A stretch of DNA of 53,885 nucleotides from the NCBI GenBank assembly GCA_003650365.1, contig QMPA01000002.1:1-53885 (forward strand). The letters run 5' to 3'. The notes beneath the pieces were generated by a model that was not told where the DNA came from, did not search any database, and worked only from the letters and a program-made list of their open reading frames with translations. Both the position numbers and the translations under genes were made by a program. Shown piece by piece: positions 17,006 to 27,314 of this stretch. This stretch comes from Bacteroidota bacterium (lineage in GTDB: Bacteria; Bacteroidota; Bacteroidia; Bacteroidales; F082). The first letter of the stretch is position 1, and each line of letters opens with the position of its first letter.

Positions 17006-20000
17006 ATGTTACAACGAAAATACCAGGTATTTGTTTTATTCCTTCTTGTTAGTCTGGCAACTTATTCAATCCCATACAGCTTTACAGAGCAAATAAACTG
17101 GAATAGTATCCAAAGATTTGAAATTGAAGAAGGGGTTTATGCCGAACGGATTTCATTTAAAGGGGCATATTATTCCGGTATGCAATCTTTACCATCGTAT
17201 ATAAAAGAGTATCCCATTCATACCGAATCGGCAACACTGAATGTGTTTCTTATGAATACAATCTTTATTCCGGCTACAGCTGCTGAAACGGAAATTCTGA
17301 TGAAATCAACCGCTCCCGACACAACAGTTTCAGTACAATCTACAATTGTTATTTCGCGAAAGGTGCCTTTTGCAAGAGTTGAAATACTACCTATTAAGTG
17401 GAATAGTAAAAAGCAGATTTTTGAAAAACTGCTGTCTTTTGATCTTGTTGTTGAAGTCGAAGACTTTCCCATTGCCGCTTTTACTGAAACAAAGTATGCA
17501 AGCAATTCGGTACTTAATACCGGGAATTGGTTTAAGGTGAAGATTGATAAAAGCGGGATATTCAAAATTACCTATACAGAATTACAAACGATGGGTTTCG
17601 ATGTCTCTTCAAATCCACGACAAATTGCTCTTTTTGGAAATGGGGGAGGGGTATTACCAGAAAAAAATAATGCTTTCAGATACGATGACCTTGTGGAAAA
17701 CCCAATTATTGTTGTGGGAGAAGATGACGGGAGTTTTGATGAAGGCGACTATATTCTGTTTTATGGCGAAGGACCGGTTGTTTGGAAGTACAATACAGCT
17801 ACACATCGTTTCGTCCACCAGAACAATTATTACGATGATTACTCCTATTATTACCTCACAAATTTAGGACATTCGGCAAAACGCATTGAGGAAGCAGTAC
17901 CTCCATCTGATCTTTTCGATATACAAATCGATGATTTTGACGATTACGCCTTTCATGAAATTGATGAAACCAATATTGCCGGAACTGGCAGGGTCTGGTA
18001 TGGGGAAGCTTTTGATTTTAGCAATACCCAGGAGTTTGCCTTCTCCTTTCCAAATATTATTACGCTCTCAAATACGGCTTATTATAAAGGTAGTTTCGCT
18101 GCAAAGTCCTACAGTACCAGCGCATTTAATATATACATAAATGGTGTTTTACTAAAGTCAGTAAATATGCCCAAAATATCGACCAGTAACCGCTACCAAA
18201 TTGGGCAAAAAAAAGATACTGATTTTTCATTTACTCCCAAAAGCGATCAGCTAACAGTCAAGTTGGTTTACCAACGAGCATCTAACAATGCAGTTGGGTA
18301 TCTTGACTATATCGATCTGAATGTGAGACGAAAATTAATCATGGCTGGTAATCAAATGGCTTTTAGAAAAAAATCGATTGCTGAAGCCAATACAGTTGCT
18401 CGTTATGTATTAGGTAATGCCAATACTGGTATTTCAATATGGGATATTACATATCCGCTTAACCCACAAAAAATTAAAACGCAAGCTGCTAACGGAAAAC
18501 TAACTTTTAATGCTGCTGCTGACACCTTGAGACAATTTATTGCTTTTGATGGACAGACTTATCACCAAACGGAATTTGTTGAAAAAATAGAAAATCAAAA
18601 CTTACATGCAGTAAAAAACATAGACTACCTTATCATTTGTCATCCTGATTTTTTGGCTGAGGGAAATCGGATAGGCGAGTTTCATCGTACGCATGATAAC
18701 ATAAGTTACTTTCTCACCACTACCGAAAAAATCTACAATGAGTATTCTTCGGGTTCACAGGATGTAACTGCTCTTCGTGATTTTATAAAAGGCATTTATG
18801 ATCACAGCGATGCCGGCAGGGAATTGAAATATGTGTTGTTGTTTGGTGATGCTTCTTACGATTACAAAGACCGCATGGCTGATAATTCCAATTATGTTCC
18901 CTGTTGGGAAACCATTGAATCTTTGAACATTGTGAATTCCATTGCTACTGATGATTATTTTGGTTATTTAGATGACGGCGAAGGAGTTTCAGATGCTGAC
19001 AAAGTTGATGTTGGCATTGGTCGTTTCGTTGTTGCCTCTCCAGAGGAAGCTACGCTGGCTGTTGATAAATGCATCCATTATGCTACTAATACGGAGTTTG
19101 TGATGCACCCCTGGAGAAATGTCATTACTTTTCTTGCCGATGACGGGGATGCCAACAGACACCTGAAAGATGCAGAAATACTCGCCGGTTTTTTGAATGA
19201 CAACTACGCTGTTTACAATATCGACAAAATTTATGTTGATGCTTATGAGCAAGTTTCGACACCTTCGGGGCAAAGGGCACCGTTGGTTAATAAGGCAGTA
19301 AACGACCGTATCGGTCAGGGTACCATGATTTTAAACTACTCGGGTCATGGTGGCGAAATTGGCATGGGTCACGAACGTTTCCTGACGATTCCCGATATTA
19401 ATTCCTGGACCAATTACGATGCACTATCTGTATTTATTACAGCTACTTGCGAGTTTAGCCGCTATGACGACCCAACAAGGGTGTCGGCTGGCGAACAGGT
19501 TTTTCTTAATGAGAACGGAGGGGGAATTGCACTGTTTTCAACATCAAGGGCTACTTACGCCGGTGCTAATTTGGCACTTAATTTGGCCATTTACGAAAAC
19601 AATATGTTCGAAAAAATAGATGGTGAATACCCATGCTTTGGAGATATTATCCGTAAATCAAAAAAATTGGGAGGAAGTAACGACAAAAAATTCCTACTTC
19701 TCGGTGACCCTGCTCTGCAAATGGCATACACAGAACATACTGCCAAAACAATAAAAATTAATTCGAATATTGTTGTCGAGGATTATCCCGATACAATCCA
19801 GGCATTGTCAATGGTTACCATCGAAGGAATTGTAACCGACGAGAATGATGAGTTGCTTAGCGATTTTAACGGAGTTCTTTATCCGAAAATATTTGATAAA
19901 GCATCACAAATTCAAACATTCGGAGCTGACCCTGGAAGCATTGCAACAACTTTTTATTTGTATAAAAGTTTACTTTTTAATGGGAAAGCCAGTATCGTAA

Positions 20001-20821
20001 ATGGCACATTTGAATTTGAATTTATGATGCCAAAGGACATTGCATATAATTATGGAAACGGTCGAATAAGCTACTATTTAAGGGATGAGCTGACAGACGG
20101 TAATGGTTATACCCAAGACTTTATTATTGGTGGGGTTGATGAAAATGCTACTGAGGACAAAATAGGGCCAGACATTACTTTGTTCATGAACGATACCACT
20201 TTTCTATCAGGTGATCGAACAGATGAAAACCCTGTACTGCTGGCATTTGTTGAAGACGAGAGTGGCATCAATACTACAGGTAATGGAATTGGCCACAATA
20301 TTACAGCAATTATTGATGAAGAGAGTTCGTTAAGCTATAACTTGAATGCGTATTACGAGTCGGAAAGAAACAGTTATAACAAAGGAACTGTTACTTATCC
20401 CTTTAACGATCTTGCAGATGGTGAGCATGTTTTGAGTCTGAAAGTGTGGGATGTTCACAATAACTCATCCATTGCTTATCTTAATTTTTTGGTTACTACT
20501 TCCGAAGAATTGGTGATTGAAAACCTGATGAATTACCCGAATCCGTTTTTATACGAAACTAATTTTGTTTTCGACCACAACCAATCTGGTCAGGAACTGG
20601 ATGTTATTATAGAGGTATATAATTCATCAGGTATGTTGGTTCGTACATTGGAAACGCACATTATACCGGAAGGTTATAAATCGCCACCATTAAGGTGGGA
20701 TGCCCGTACGGATGGTGGTGGTTTAATAGGCCGTGGATTTTATGTTTACCGGCTGATTGTTAAAAAACCAGATGGTGAAACAGCCGAAGCCAGATCGAAA
20801 CTTGTATTTATAAAACACTAA
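17006..20821 (+). CDS. porU: Type IX secretion system sortase PorU (peptidase C25 family), copy 1
   Basis: SVLNTGNWFKVKIDKSGIFKITYTEL, ILNYSGHGGEIGMGHERF (His), ITATCEFSRYDDP (Cys), NYPNPF C-terminal region. In-frame ATG at 17006 precedes a signal-like sequence. Confidence 0.92.
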   Translation: MLQRKYQVFVLFLLVSLATYSIPYSFTEQINWNSIQRFEIEEGVYAERISFKGAYYSGMQSLPSYIKEYPIHTESATLNVFLMNTIFIPATAAETEILMKSTAPDTTVSVQSTIVISRKVPFARVEILPIKWNSKKQIFEKLLSFDLVVEVEDFPIAAFTETKYASNSVLNTGNWFKVKIDKSGIFKITYTELQTMGFDVSSNPRQIALFGNGGGVLPEKNNAFRYDDLVENPIIVVGEDDGSFDEGDYILFYGEGPVVWKYNTATHRFVHQNNYYDDYSYYYLTNLGHSAKRIEEAVPPSDLFDIQIDDFDDYAFHEIDETNIAGTGRVWYGEAFDFSNTQEFAFSFPNIITLSNTAYYKGSFAAKSYSTSAFNIYINGVLLKSVNMPKISTSNRYQIGQKKDTDFSFTPKSDQLTVKLVYQRASNNAVGYLDYIDLNVRRKLIMAGNQMAFRKKSIAEANTVARYVLGNANTGISIWDITYPLNPQKIKTQAANGKLTFNAAADTLRQFIAFDGQTYHQTEFVEKIENQNLHAVKNIDYLIICHPDFLAEGNRIGEFHRTHDNISYFLTTTEKIYNEYSSGSQDVTALRDFIKGIYDHSDAGRELKYVLLFGDASYDYKDRMADNSNYVPCWETIESLNIVNSIATDDYFGYLDDGEGVSDADKVDVGIGRFVVASPEEATLAVDKCIHYATNTEFVMHPWRNVITFLADDGDANRHLKDAEILAGFLNDNYAVYNIDKIYVDAYEQVSTPSGQRAPLVNKAVNDRIGQGTMILNYSGHGGEIGMGHERFLTIPDINSWTNYDALSVFITATCEFSRYDDPTRVSAGEQVFLNENGGGIALFSTSRATYAGANLALNLAIYENNMFEKIDGEYPCFGDIIRKSKKLGGSNDKKFLLLGDPALQMAYTEHTAKTIKINSNIVVEDYPDTIQALSMVTIEGIVTDENDELLSDFNGVLYPKIFDKASQIQTFGADPGSIATTFYLYKSLLFNGKASIVNGTFEFEFMMPKDIAYNYGNGRISYYLRDELTDGNGYTQDFIIGGVDENATEDKIGPDITLFMNDTTFLSGDRTDENPVLLAFVEDESGINTTGNGIGHNITAIIDEESSLSYNLNAYYESERNSYNKGTVTYPFNDLADGEHVLSLKVWDVHNNSSIAYLNFLVTTSEELVIENLMNYPNPFLYETNFVFDHNQSGQELDVIIEVYNSSGMLVRTLETHIIPEGYKSPPLRWDARTDGGGLIGRGFYVYRLIVKKPDGETAEARSKLVFIKH

Positions 20822-20897
20822 TGAACCAAGACATCGATTTTTGTGTTTTCTTTGCAAATTGATAGAACGTCTGAGTTAAAGATGAATGTAAATTAGA

Positions 20898-23800
20898 ATG
20901 AACCGGATATTAACTTTTTTCTTGCTGCTTTTTCTTCCTTTGATTTTTATGGGTCAAAAGGAGATTTCTGTGCAATTAAATTGGACGGGTATTCAGTCGC
21001 AACAAACGGTTAAAGGACTGGAAGTAAATAGCCTGGTATTTGACGATGCCACTAACTTATACGATTTCGGTGCACTATCGGTTTACTCATTTTCGCTGCC
21101 TTTGCCCGGAGAGTTTTTAGCATACGAACTCAGTTTGTCCAATATTGTTTCCGATACAATTCCGAAGGAAGAAGCACTGTGCTTGACGGATATGGAGCTG
21201 GTGACCAACAAAATTCAATACAGGATTGTCCCAAATAGTAATAATGTTGAGTTGTTTATCTTACCTTATCAGTTGGCTGATGATGGAAAAACGTATATAA
21301 AATTTCAAGGTTTTGAAGTTTTAGTGGATATTGTCCCGGCCGGGGATTATACCCGGAAAACACCTGTTATTGTTAGTTATACAAATGAATCGGTATTAAA
21401 TACAGGAAGCTGGTTTAAATTGGGCATTGCCGAAACCGGCATCCACAAACTGACTTATACCGATTTGGAAGAAATGGGAATCAATCCCCAACAGTTAGAT
21501 CCTGCCAAATTGGGCATTTTCGGAAATTATGCAGGTATGTTGCCCGAATACAATGGCGACCGTCGGGCTGATGATTTGCAGGAAAATACCATTTTTATTG
21601 CTGGAGTAGAAGATGGGAAATTTGATACCGAGGATTATATTTTGTTTTATGCCAAATCGAGTGTGCACTGGCGATACAATATTTTTACCGGACGTATCGA
21701 TCATTTTAATAACCTGTATGCCGATACAACTTATTACTTCTTTACAACCAATAAAGGAAACAACAAAAGAATTGACACGCTTAGCAGTTCGGGGCAAACC
21801 CCTTCCGAAACCATTGATTCTTATTACGATTTTACAGCCCACGATCGCGATTTGGAAAACCTTATTTACTCGGGAAAAGTATGGTATGGCGAACGCCTGA
21901 CACTGGACACAAGTGAACGAACATTCTCCTTTTCTTTTCCCGGCCTTAAAATCGAACGCCCTGTTTATATGAGTTTTGAAATGGCGATCAGGGCTTTTGA
22001 AAATACTTATTACCGGGTTTTTGTAAACGATGAAATTGTAATCGATTCAACACGGATTCTAAAAACCAGCCCCAATGGTCCTTATGCCAGGCAATCAAAA
22101 AGAAAGGTAACTTTTTTTACCAATAGCGAAAACCTTGAAGTAAAAGTGAAATATTATACTACATCGGGAACTTCAATCGCATGGATTAATTTCATCGAAC
22201 TTAATGTAGAAAAGGAGTTAAATTTTACTGGTGGACAAATGGGATTTCGCGACCCGCATATAGTGGCGGCAGGAAACATCACGCGCTTTAATTTCGACAA
22301 TGCACAAAGTGACGCAATTATTTGGGATATCTCAGATTTTCATAATCCTATCCAGATTGAATATATTACAGATGGTGGCAGCGGCATACATTTTACTTTG
22401 CCCACTGATACCATCCAGGATTTTATCATTTTCGATCCTGAATCATCCTATAGGCCAGTTGTTTTCGAACCGATTGAAAATCAAAATTTGCACGGCATTA
22501 CACAGGCAAAGCTGATTGTAATTAGTCCGGAAATTTTTCTGGAACAAGCCAACCGTTATGCGCAAATACATCGCGATCAGGATGATATGACAGTTTTGGT
22601 TTTAACGCCCGAGCAAATTTATAACGAGTTTTCATCGGGCTCTCAGGATGTTACTGCCATCAGGGATTTTATGCGGATGTTATGGAAAAAAGGAATTTTT
22701 GGTGACGAACCGGCTTATTTAATGTTGTTTGGCGATGGTTCTTACGATTACAAAGACCGTGTTCACCACAACACCAATTTTGTACCAACCTACCAATCGG
22801 ACAAATCATTGATTCACACACAGTCCTACGTAACCGATGACTATTTTGGTTTACTCGATGATAATGAAGGTTTAAATTGTTCAGGTGTTCTTGATATTGG
22901 CATTGGCAGGTTTCCTATTTCTACAGTAGAGCAGGCAGAAATTGCAGTAAACAAACTGGAATACTACTTGGCAAAGAATGCCAATGTAATGCGTGACTGG
23001 CGGAACGATATATGTTTTATTGCTGATGATCAGGATGGTAATCTGCATTTGAAACAAGCCACACAACTGATTGATATTGTCGATACAATGTCGGCTTGGT
23101 TTACTACCAATAAAGTTTTTATAGATGCCTATACCAAAGTATCAATTCCTGATGGTAAAAGATATCCGGAAGTAAATAAGGTAATAAAAAATCAGGTTGA
23201 TAGGGGAGCGCTAATTGTTAATTATACCGGTCACGGTGGGTTAATTGGCTGGGCAGATGAACGTATTCTGGATGTACCCACAATTATGGGATGGGAAAAT
23301 ATAAACAATTTGCCACTTTTTATTACAGCAACCTGCGAGTTCAGTCGTTTTGATGATCCGGAATTTGTTTCGGCTGGTGAACTTACTTTTCTGAACGAAA
23401 AGGGAGGGGCTATTGCTTTACTGACAACAACCCGGCTGGCCTTTGCCGCTGCAAATATCAAAGTAAATCGAGAAATTTACTATCACCTCAGAGAAAAAAT
23501 AAATGGAAATTACCCAAGGCTTGGCGACTTAATTCGATTGGCAAAAGATCCTTCGAGTACCAGTTATCTAAATTTTGTTTTACTTGGCGATCCTGCAATG
23601 CAATTGGTTTTCCCGGAACACAATGTGGTTACCACCAATATTAGCAACAAAGCAAATGGTGAAATTGCCGATACTGTAAATGCCATGTCCGAGCTTACAA
23701 TTCAGGGGGAAATTATTGATTGCTCAGGAAACAAAGTGTCCGATTTTAATGGATATCTATATCCGAAGGTGTTTGATAAGCCAACAAAATATTCAACACT

Positions 23801-24707
23801 TGGAAATGATGTGGGTAGTTATCCGGTAGATTTTAAGCTTTCTGACAAAATATTGTATTCAGGAAAGGTTAGTATAGTTGACGGTAGTTTTGAGTTTACT
23901 GTCCGTATTCCAAAAGATATTTCTTACCAATACGGATTTGGAAAAATTAATTATTATGCACTTGATACTTCACAATTTGTGGATGCCTGGGGAGAATATG
24001 AACAATTGTTAATTGGGGGAATAAATGAAGATGCGGAAATTGATGACGATGGTCCTGAAATAAATCTTTACCTTGATACACATAACTTTAAGCCAGGAAA
24101 TACCACTTCAAGTAAGCCCTTGCTGATTGCCGATTTGTTCGATGAACAAGGTATTCAGACAACAGGGCATAGCTTGGGACGCGATTTATCGTTGGTAATT
24201 GATAGCGATTTTGGGAACTCAAAAATTGTTAACGACTATTTTTCTCCTGACGTTGACACTTATCAGAGTGGCGAAGTAAAATATCAGTTCAATAACCTAA
24301 CAGCAGGATGGCATGTGCTGAGTTTAAAGGCCTGGGATCTGCAAAACAATTCATCGGAAGAGTCGATTGATTTTTATGTTGATGACGATGCTGAAATCTT
24401 ACTCCGGGAGGTGGTGAATTATCCGAATCCGTTTATCAATGAAACAAACTTCGGATTTGTTCACAATAAGAGCGGCGTACAACTTCAAGTTGAAATTAAA
24501 ATTTATGACCTGAATGGAAGATTTGTTGGGATACTAAATGAAACAATCTATTCTTCAGGCTATCAGAGTCAAGCCATCGTCTGGAACGGAAGAAACCAAA
24601 ATGGGGATAAGGTTAATCCCGGACTGTACACCTACCATATTTCGGTTACCGATATGTATGGGAATGTAAGTGTTCAACGACAAAAAATGATAAAGTTGGG
24701 TGAATAA
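20898..24707 (+). CDS. PorU-like C25 peptidase/sortase, tandem paralogue
   Basis: Collinear with the preceding ORF: SVLNTGSWFKLGIAETGIHKLTYTDL, IVNYTGHGGLIGWADERI, ITATCEFSRFDDPE, NYPNPFINETNFGF. Confidence 0.9.
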   Translation: MNRILTFFLLLFLPLIFMGQKEISVQLNWTGIQSQQTVKGLEVNSLVFDDATNLYDFGALSVYSFSLPLPGEFLAYELSLSNIVSDTIPKEEALCLTDMELVTNKIQYRIVPNSNNVELFILPYQLADDGKTYIKFQGFEVLVDIVPAGDYTRKTPVIVSYTNESVLNTGSWFKLGIAETGIHKLTYTDLEEMGINPQQLDPAKLGIFGNYAGMLPEYNGDRRADDLQENTIFIAGVEDGKFDTEDYILFYAKSSVHWRYNIFTGRIDHFNNLYADTTYYFFTTNKGNNKRIDTLSSSGQTPSETIDSYYDFTAHDRDLENLIYSGKVWYGERLTLDTSERTFSFSFPGLKIERPVYMSFEMAIRAFENTYYRVFVNDEIVIDSTRILKTSPNGPYARQSKRKVTFFTNSENLEVKVKYYTTSGTSIAWINFIELNVEKELNFTGGQMGFRDPHIVAAGNITRFNFDNAQSDAIIWDISDFHNPIQIEYITDGGSGIHFTLPTDTIQDFIIFDPESSYRPVVFEPIENQNLHGITQAKLIVISPEIFLEQANRYAQIHRDQDDMTVLVLTPEQIYNEFSSGSQDVTAIRDFMRMLWKKGIFGDEPAYLMLFGDGSYDYKDRVHHNTNFVPTYQSDKSLIHTQSYVTDDYFGLLDDNEGLNCSGVLDIGIGRFPISTVEQAEIAVNKLEYYLAKNANVMRDWRNDICFIADDQDGNLHLKQATQLIDIVDTMSAWFTTNKVFIDAYTKVSIPDGKRYPEVNKVIKNQVDRGALIVNYTGHGGLIGWADERILDVPTIMGWENINNLPLFITATCEFSRFDDPEFVSAGELTFLNEKGGAIALLTTTRLAFAAANIKVNREIYYHLREKINGNYPRLGDLIRLAKDPSSTSYLNFVLLGDPAMQLVFPEHNVVTTNISNKANGEIADTVNAMSELTIQGEIIDCSGNKVSDFNGYLYPKVFDKPTKYSTLGNDVGSYPVDFKLSDKILYSGKVSIVDGSFEFTVRIPKDISYQYGFGKINYYALDTSQFVDAWGEYEQLLIGGINEDAEIDDDGPEINLYLDTHNFKPGNTTSSKPLLIADLFDEQGIQTTGHSLGRDLSLVIDSDFGNSKIVNDYFSPDVDTYQSGEVKYQFNNLTAGWHVLSLKAWDLQNNSSEESIDFYVDDDAEILLREVVNYPNPFINETNFGFVHNKSGVQLQVEIKIYDLNGRFVGILNETIYSSGYQSQAIVWNGRNQNGDKVNPGLYTYHISVTDMYGNVSVQRQKMIKLGE

Positions 24708-24741
24708 AAATTTCCAAATAATAATACAATAATTAATACGT

Positions 24742-24749
24742 TACTTTTG
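24742..24749 (+). promoter_or_regulatory. Bacteroidota -7-like box (TAnnTTTG) upstream of porV
   Basis: tacttttg about 60 nt upstream of the porV ATG; no convincing -33 box at canonical spacing. Confidence 0.35.
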
Positions 24750-24809
24750 CAAACCTTTTTTGCCAGGTGAATTATTGGCAAATTATTAAGAATAAGAAAA
24801 TAAAACAGA

Positions 24810-26036
24810 ATGAAATTTAAGATTTTCCTTACGGCAACTATTCTCGCATCATTTTTGAGTACCAGTGCACAATACCATAGTCTTGGTGGCCAGGGAGACG
24901 GCCCAAATGTAATCACGACTGCTGTCCCTTTTTTAATGATTGGTCCTGATGCCCGCGCTGGTGGTATGGGCGATGGTGGAGTCGCTACTTCTCCCGATGC
25001 CAACTCGATGCATTGGAATGCTGCTAAATTTGCTTTTATCGACCAAAAATTTGGATTCGCTATTTCTTATACACCCTGGCTGCGTAACCTGGTAAACGAC
25101 ATTAACCTGCTTTATGCTAGCTATTTCAACAGGATTGGAGATATGCAAACCATTGCTTTCAGCTTGCGTTATTTTACGCTGGGAGAAATTACTTTTACAG
25201 ATAATCAGGGACAGGTTCTTGGCATTTTCAAACCCAACGAATATGCCATAGATGGAACTTATGCCCGTAAATTATCCGAGCATTTATCAATTGCTGTTGC
25301 TGCACGTTTTATATATTCGAACCTTACACAGGGACAAACCGTTCAGGGGCAAGAAACAACAGCAGGGATTTCTGCAGCAGCCGATATTGCCATGTACTGG
25401 CAAAAAGATGTAGATTGGTTTAAAACAATGGATGCTGAATTTGCCTGGGGGATAAATATCTCTAATATTGGAAGTAAAATGTCTTATTCGAAAAGTAATA
25501 TCGAAAAAGATTTCATCCCAACTAATTTCAGGGTTGGGCCCCGGCTGACACTTTTAATTGATGACTACAACAAACTTTCATTCAATTTCGATATTAATAA
25601 ATTGCTTGTGCCTACACCTCCTATTTATGCACTTGACTCTTCTGGTAATCCCATACCTGTACCGGGATCGGATAAATATGAAATTGAAAAGGGAATGGAT
25701 CCTGATGTACCGCCAATCGGAGGAATGGTTCAGTCGTGGTACGATGCGCCTTACGGATTTAGTGAAGAAATGAGCGAATTCAATTTCGCGGTTGGAATGG
25801 AATATTGGTATAACGATATTTTTGCCTTGCGTGGCGGTTTCTTTTGGGAAGACAAAAACAAAGGGGCACGCCGTTATGCCACATTAGGCGTAGGACTCAG
25901 GTACAATGTATTTGGTCTTGACTTTTCCTATTTAATACCTGTTTCTTCGGCACAAAACCCATTGCAAAATACCTTGCGTTTTTCATTGATTTTCAACTTT
26001 GGAAATGTAACGCAAAGAGTTGATCCAGAAGGATAA
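24810..26036 (+). CDS. porV: Type IX secretion system outer membrane protein PorV (LptO)
   Basis: AVPFLMIGPDARAGGMGDGGVATSPDANSMHWNAAKFAF, FadL-like barrel; follows the porU genes. Confidence 0.93.
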   Translation: MKFKIFLTATILASFLSTSAQYHSLGGQGDGPNVITTAVPFLMIGPDARAGGMGDGGVATSPDANSMHWNAAKFAFIDQKFGFAISYTPWLRNLVNDINLLYASYFNRIGDMQTIAFSLRYFTLGEITFTDNQGQVLGIFKPNEYAIDGTYARKLSEHLSIAVAARFIYSNLTQGQTVQGQETTAGISAAADIAMYWQKDVDWFKTMDAEFAWGINISNIGSKMSYSKSNIEKDFIPTNFRVGPRLTLLIDDYNKLSFNFDINKLLVPTPPIYALDSSGNPIPVPGSDKYEIEKGMDPDVPPIGGMVQSWYDAPYGFSEEMSEFNFAVGMEYWYNDIFALRGGFFWEDKNKGARRYATLGVGLRYNVFGLDFSYLIPVSSAQNPLQNTLRFSLIFNFGNVTQRVDPEG

Positions 26037-26530
26037 TGAACCAATTTAGGATTGGCTTTGGTTACGATGCCCATCAACTTGTTCCCGGCAGGAAATTTAT
26101 AGTCGGGGGCGTTTCCATTCCACATACCAAAGGTGCCATTGGGCATTCAGATGCTGATGTTTTACTGCATGCTATTGCCGATGCTCTATTAGGTGCAGCA
26201 GCCTTGGGCGACATTGGTACACATTTTCCCGATACAGATCCTCGTTTCAAAAATATCGATAGTAAAGTGATTGTTCAACAAGTTGTGTTGCTGTTGCATG
26301 AAAACAACTTCACAGTTGGAAACATCGATACCACGATTGTTTTACAAGAACCAAAAATCAGTCCCTATATTCCTGAAATGAGAAAGCAAATAGCTGCTGT
26401 TCTTGAAATTGATGAATCGGATGTTTCAGTAAAAGCAACTACTACCGAACATATGGGATTTGTTGGACGTGAAGAAGGTGTTGCAGCGTACGCGATTGCG
26501 ATGATTGTAGGGAAGGAAAAGGGGAAATAG
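26036..26530 (+). CDS. ispF: 2-C-methyl-D-erythritol 2,4-cyclodiphosphate synthase
   Basis: RIGFGYDAHQL, GHSDADVLLHAIADALLGAAALGDIGTHFPDTDP, NIDTTIVLQEPKISPY; start overlaps the porV stop (taATG). Confidence 0.95.
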   Translation: MNQFRIGFGYDAHQLVPGRKFIVGGVSIPHTKGAIGHSDADVLLHAIADALLGAAALGDIGTHFPDTDPRFKNIDSKVIVQQVVLLLHENNFTVGNIDTTIVLQEPKISPYIPEMRKQIAAVLEIDESDVSVKATTTEHMGFVGREEGVAAYAIAMIVGKEKGK

Positions 26531-26594
26531 GGGAAGTAGGGAAGTAGGGAAATAGGGAAATAGGGGAATAAGGGAATAGGGAATAGGGAAATAA
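26520..26594. repeat. GGGAAATA-type G-rich tandem repeat
   Basis: ggggaaataggggaagtagggaagtagggaaatagggaaataggggaataagggaatagggaatagggaaataagg. Confidence 0.9.
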
Positions 26595-26607
26595 GGACGA
26601 GTCAATA

Positions 26608-26655
26608 AGTCGTCAGACCACTATTACGCCAAATCAAAAATGTGGTCATACGACT
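26608..26655. repeat. GTGGTC-hairpin repeat, copy 3 (inverted relative to 6253-6296)
   Basis: AGTCGTCAGACCAC / GTGGTCATACGACT, 13/14; loop acgccaaatcaaa is the reverse complement of the loop at 6253-6296. Confidence 0.75.
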
Positions 26656-26663
26656 AATATTTC

Positions 26664-26714
26664 AATATTCAATTAGCCCGGTCAGCCTGAGCGAAGTCGA
26701 AGGTAGTTCAAGGG
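26664..26714. repeat. AATATTCAATTAGCCCGGTCAGCCTGAGCGAAGTCGAAGGTAGTTCAGGG dispersed repeat, copy 1
   Basis: Near-identical inverted copy at 37087-37136. Confidence 0.9.
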
Positions 26715-26746
26715 TTCAAACATTCAAGGATTTACGCATTCAAGCA

Positions 26747-27292
26747 TTAATTGTTGCTAAAGGCATTAAAAATAATCCACAATTCAATCTCGTTGTCAAA
26801 GCCATAGAAGGCGGGCAGTTGCAATTCATCATTATACAGTTTCCCCTGGAATGTGAAAATCCGGTAGTTTGTTGTACCTGAACCTGGCCGTGTAATGGTT
26901 ATTTGAAAGGCGATGGTTTCATCCAGCCCCAGCTCTTCACAAATTAATTGAAGTTCGACCGGATAAGTCTGATTAATACTTTTCTGGTTAATGATTTCAC
27001 GGATAGGTAAAATCCCTTTGAAAACATATTCAAATTTTTCTTCTCCGGCAGTTTGCTCATGAAACTCAGGGTGGATTGTTGAGATAAAGTCAGTGTTTTT
27101 TAAACGTGTGGTAAAATCACCATTCCGATAATCCAGAAAAGTCGTAATATTTTTGTTTTCCCACTGGTAATTCTCACCATTTTTAAACGCATTAATTTTT
27201 AAAGCGGCTTTGTTGGTTTGGTAGCGGGTTTCTTGCGCCAGGCTTAAATTAATTGTGAAAATAATGACTGCTAAAGTGATTAGGGTTTTCAT
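26747..27292 (-). CDS. Putative exported protein of unknown function
   Basis: Start placed at MKTLITLAVIIFTINLSLAQ (signal peptide); upstream ORF extension lies in repeat DNA. Confidence 0.6.
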   Translation of the reverse strand: MKTLITLAVIIFTINLSLAQETRYQTNKAALKINAFKNGENYQWENKNITTFLDYRNGDFTTRLKNTDFISTIHPEFHEQTAGEEKFEYVFKGILPIREIINQKSINQTYPVELQLICEELGLDETIAFQITITRPGSGTTNYRIFTFQGKLYNDELQLPAFYGFDNEIELWIIFNAFSNN

Positions 27293-27314
27293 TGTTCGTA
27301 GGTTTTTAATGTTC

